The notes beneath the pieces were generated by a model. It searched no databases, was not told the DNA's origin, and was given only the letters and a program-made list of their open reading frames with translations. A DNA stretch of 5,187 bases from the NCBI GenBank assembly GCA_944376035.1, contig CALWBJ010000111.1:1-5187 (forward strand), in the 5' to 3' direction. The position numbers were made by a program, and so were the translations under genes. Each line of letters starts with the position of its first letter. The stretch's first letter is position 1. Shown piece by piece: positions 5,131-5,187 of the stretch. This DNA is from an uncultured Clostridia bacterium (GTDB taxonomy: Bacteria > Bacillota > Clostridia > Christensenellales > Borkfalkiaceae).

Positions 5131-5160
5131 TTGACACAGTTTTTATACTTAAAATATGAA
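5131..5160 (+). promoter_or_regulatory. Possible rightward promoter reading out of the window
   Basis: The plus strand has a perfect TTGACA (5131-5136), an 18-base spacer and TATGAA (5155-5160), a weaker -10 box. It would drive a gene to the right of the window, divergent from the mini-protein gene. Its -35 box overlaps where the minus-strand -35 box would be, so the two may compete. No gene can be seen in the remaining 27 bases. Confidence 0.3.
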
Positions 5161-5187
5161 AATTTTTTAAATAGTTGTTACTGTAAT

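Noticed and set aside
1..5187. CRISPR array, insertion sequence, tRNA or rRNA genes, riboswitch
   Set aside because: No regularly spaced repeats, no transposase-like frame or terminal repeats, no cloverleaf-like segments, and leaders too short or too AT-rich for a recognisable riboswitch.

Overview
The window looks like chromosomal DNA from an AT-rich, Gram-positive anaerobe, most likely an uncultured, gut-type member of Clostridia (Bacillota). The grounds are very AT-rich spacers, Shine-Dalgarno sequences close to AAGGAGGTG, near-consensus sigma-A promoters, intrinsic terminators, and proteins of a Clostridia-like type. This assignment is inferred from style; there is no rRNA or other marker gene here.

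All recognisable genes lie on the minus strand, so transcription reads from right to left. From right to left: (1) a 30-residue, single-helix membrane mini-protein (4994-5086) with a very good ribosome site, a TATAAT box and a glycine every fourth residue; (2) a 232-base untranslated stretch ending in a textbook terminator (4742-4761); (3) rhaB, rhamnulokinase (3165-4559), as its own transcription unit, with a consensus promoter at 4611-4640 and a strong hairpin terminator at 3115-3164; (4) a Na+/phosphate cotransporter with a C-terminal PhoU-type domain (1300-2934); (5) 27 bases further on, an AraC-family regulator (350-1272), probably cotranscribed with the transporter; (6) an AT-rich tail with a striking 17-bp CG-rich palindrome (203-237), which probably ends that unit.

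The AraC gene is the main annotation trap. The obvious open frame starts with GTG at 1087 and encodes 245 residues, but it lacks most of the N-terminal cupin domain. The missing part is readable upstream: the same frame continues to 1204, and a perfectly placed ribosome site and ATG (1272) lie in the neighbouring frame. The two frames join at a run of seven A (minus strand, 1200-1206). One extra A, or a -1 slip, gives a normal 307-residue protein. It may be a sequencing error, a real mutation or recoding.

Functionally, rhaB phosphorylates L-rhamnulose, and the transporter moves phosphate with sodium. No rhamnose isomerase, aldolase or transport gene is visible, and nothing ties the AraC regulator to rhaB except proximity. 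I do not see an obvious new multi-gene system. The least explained items are the glycine-zipper mini-protein with its long 3' tail, the split AraC gene and the palindrome.
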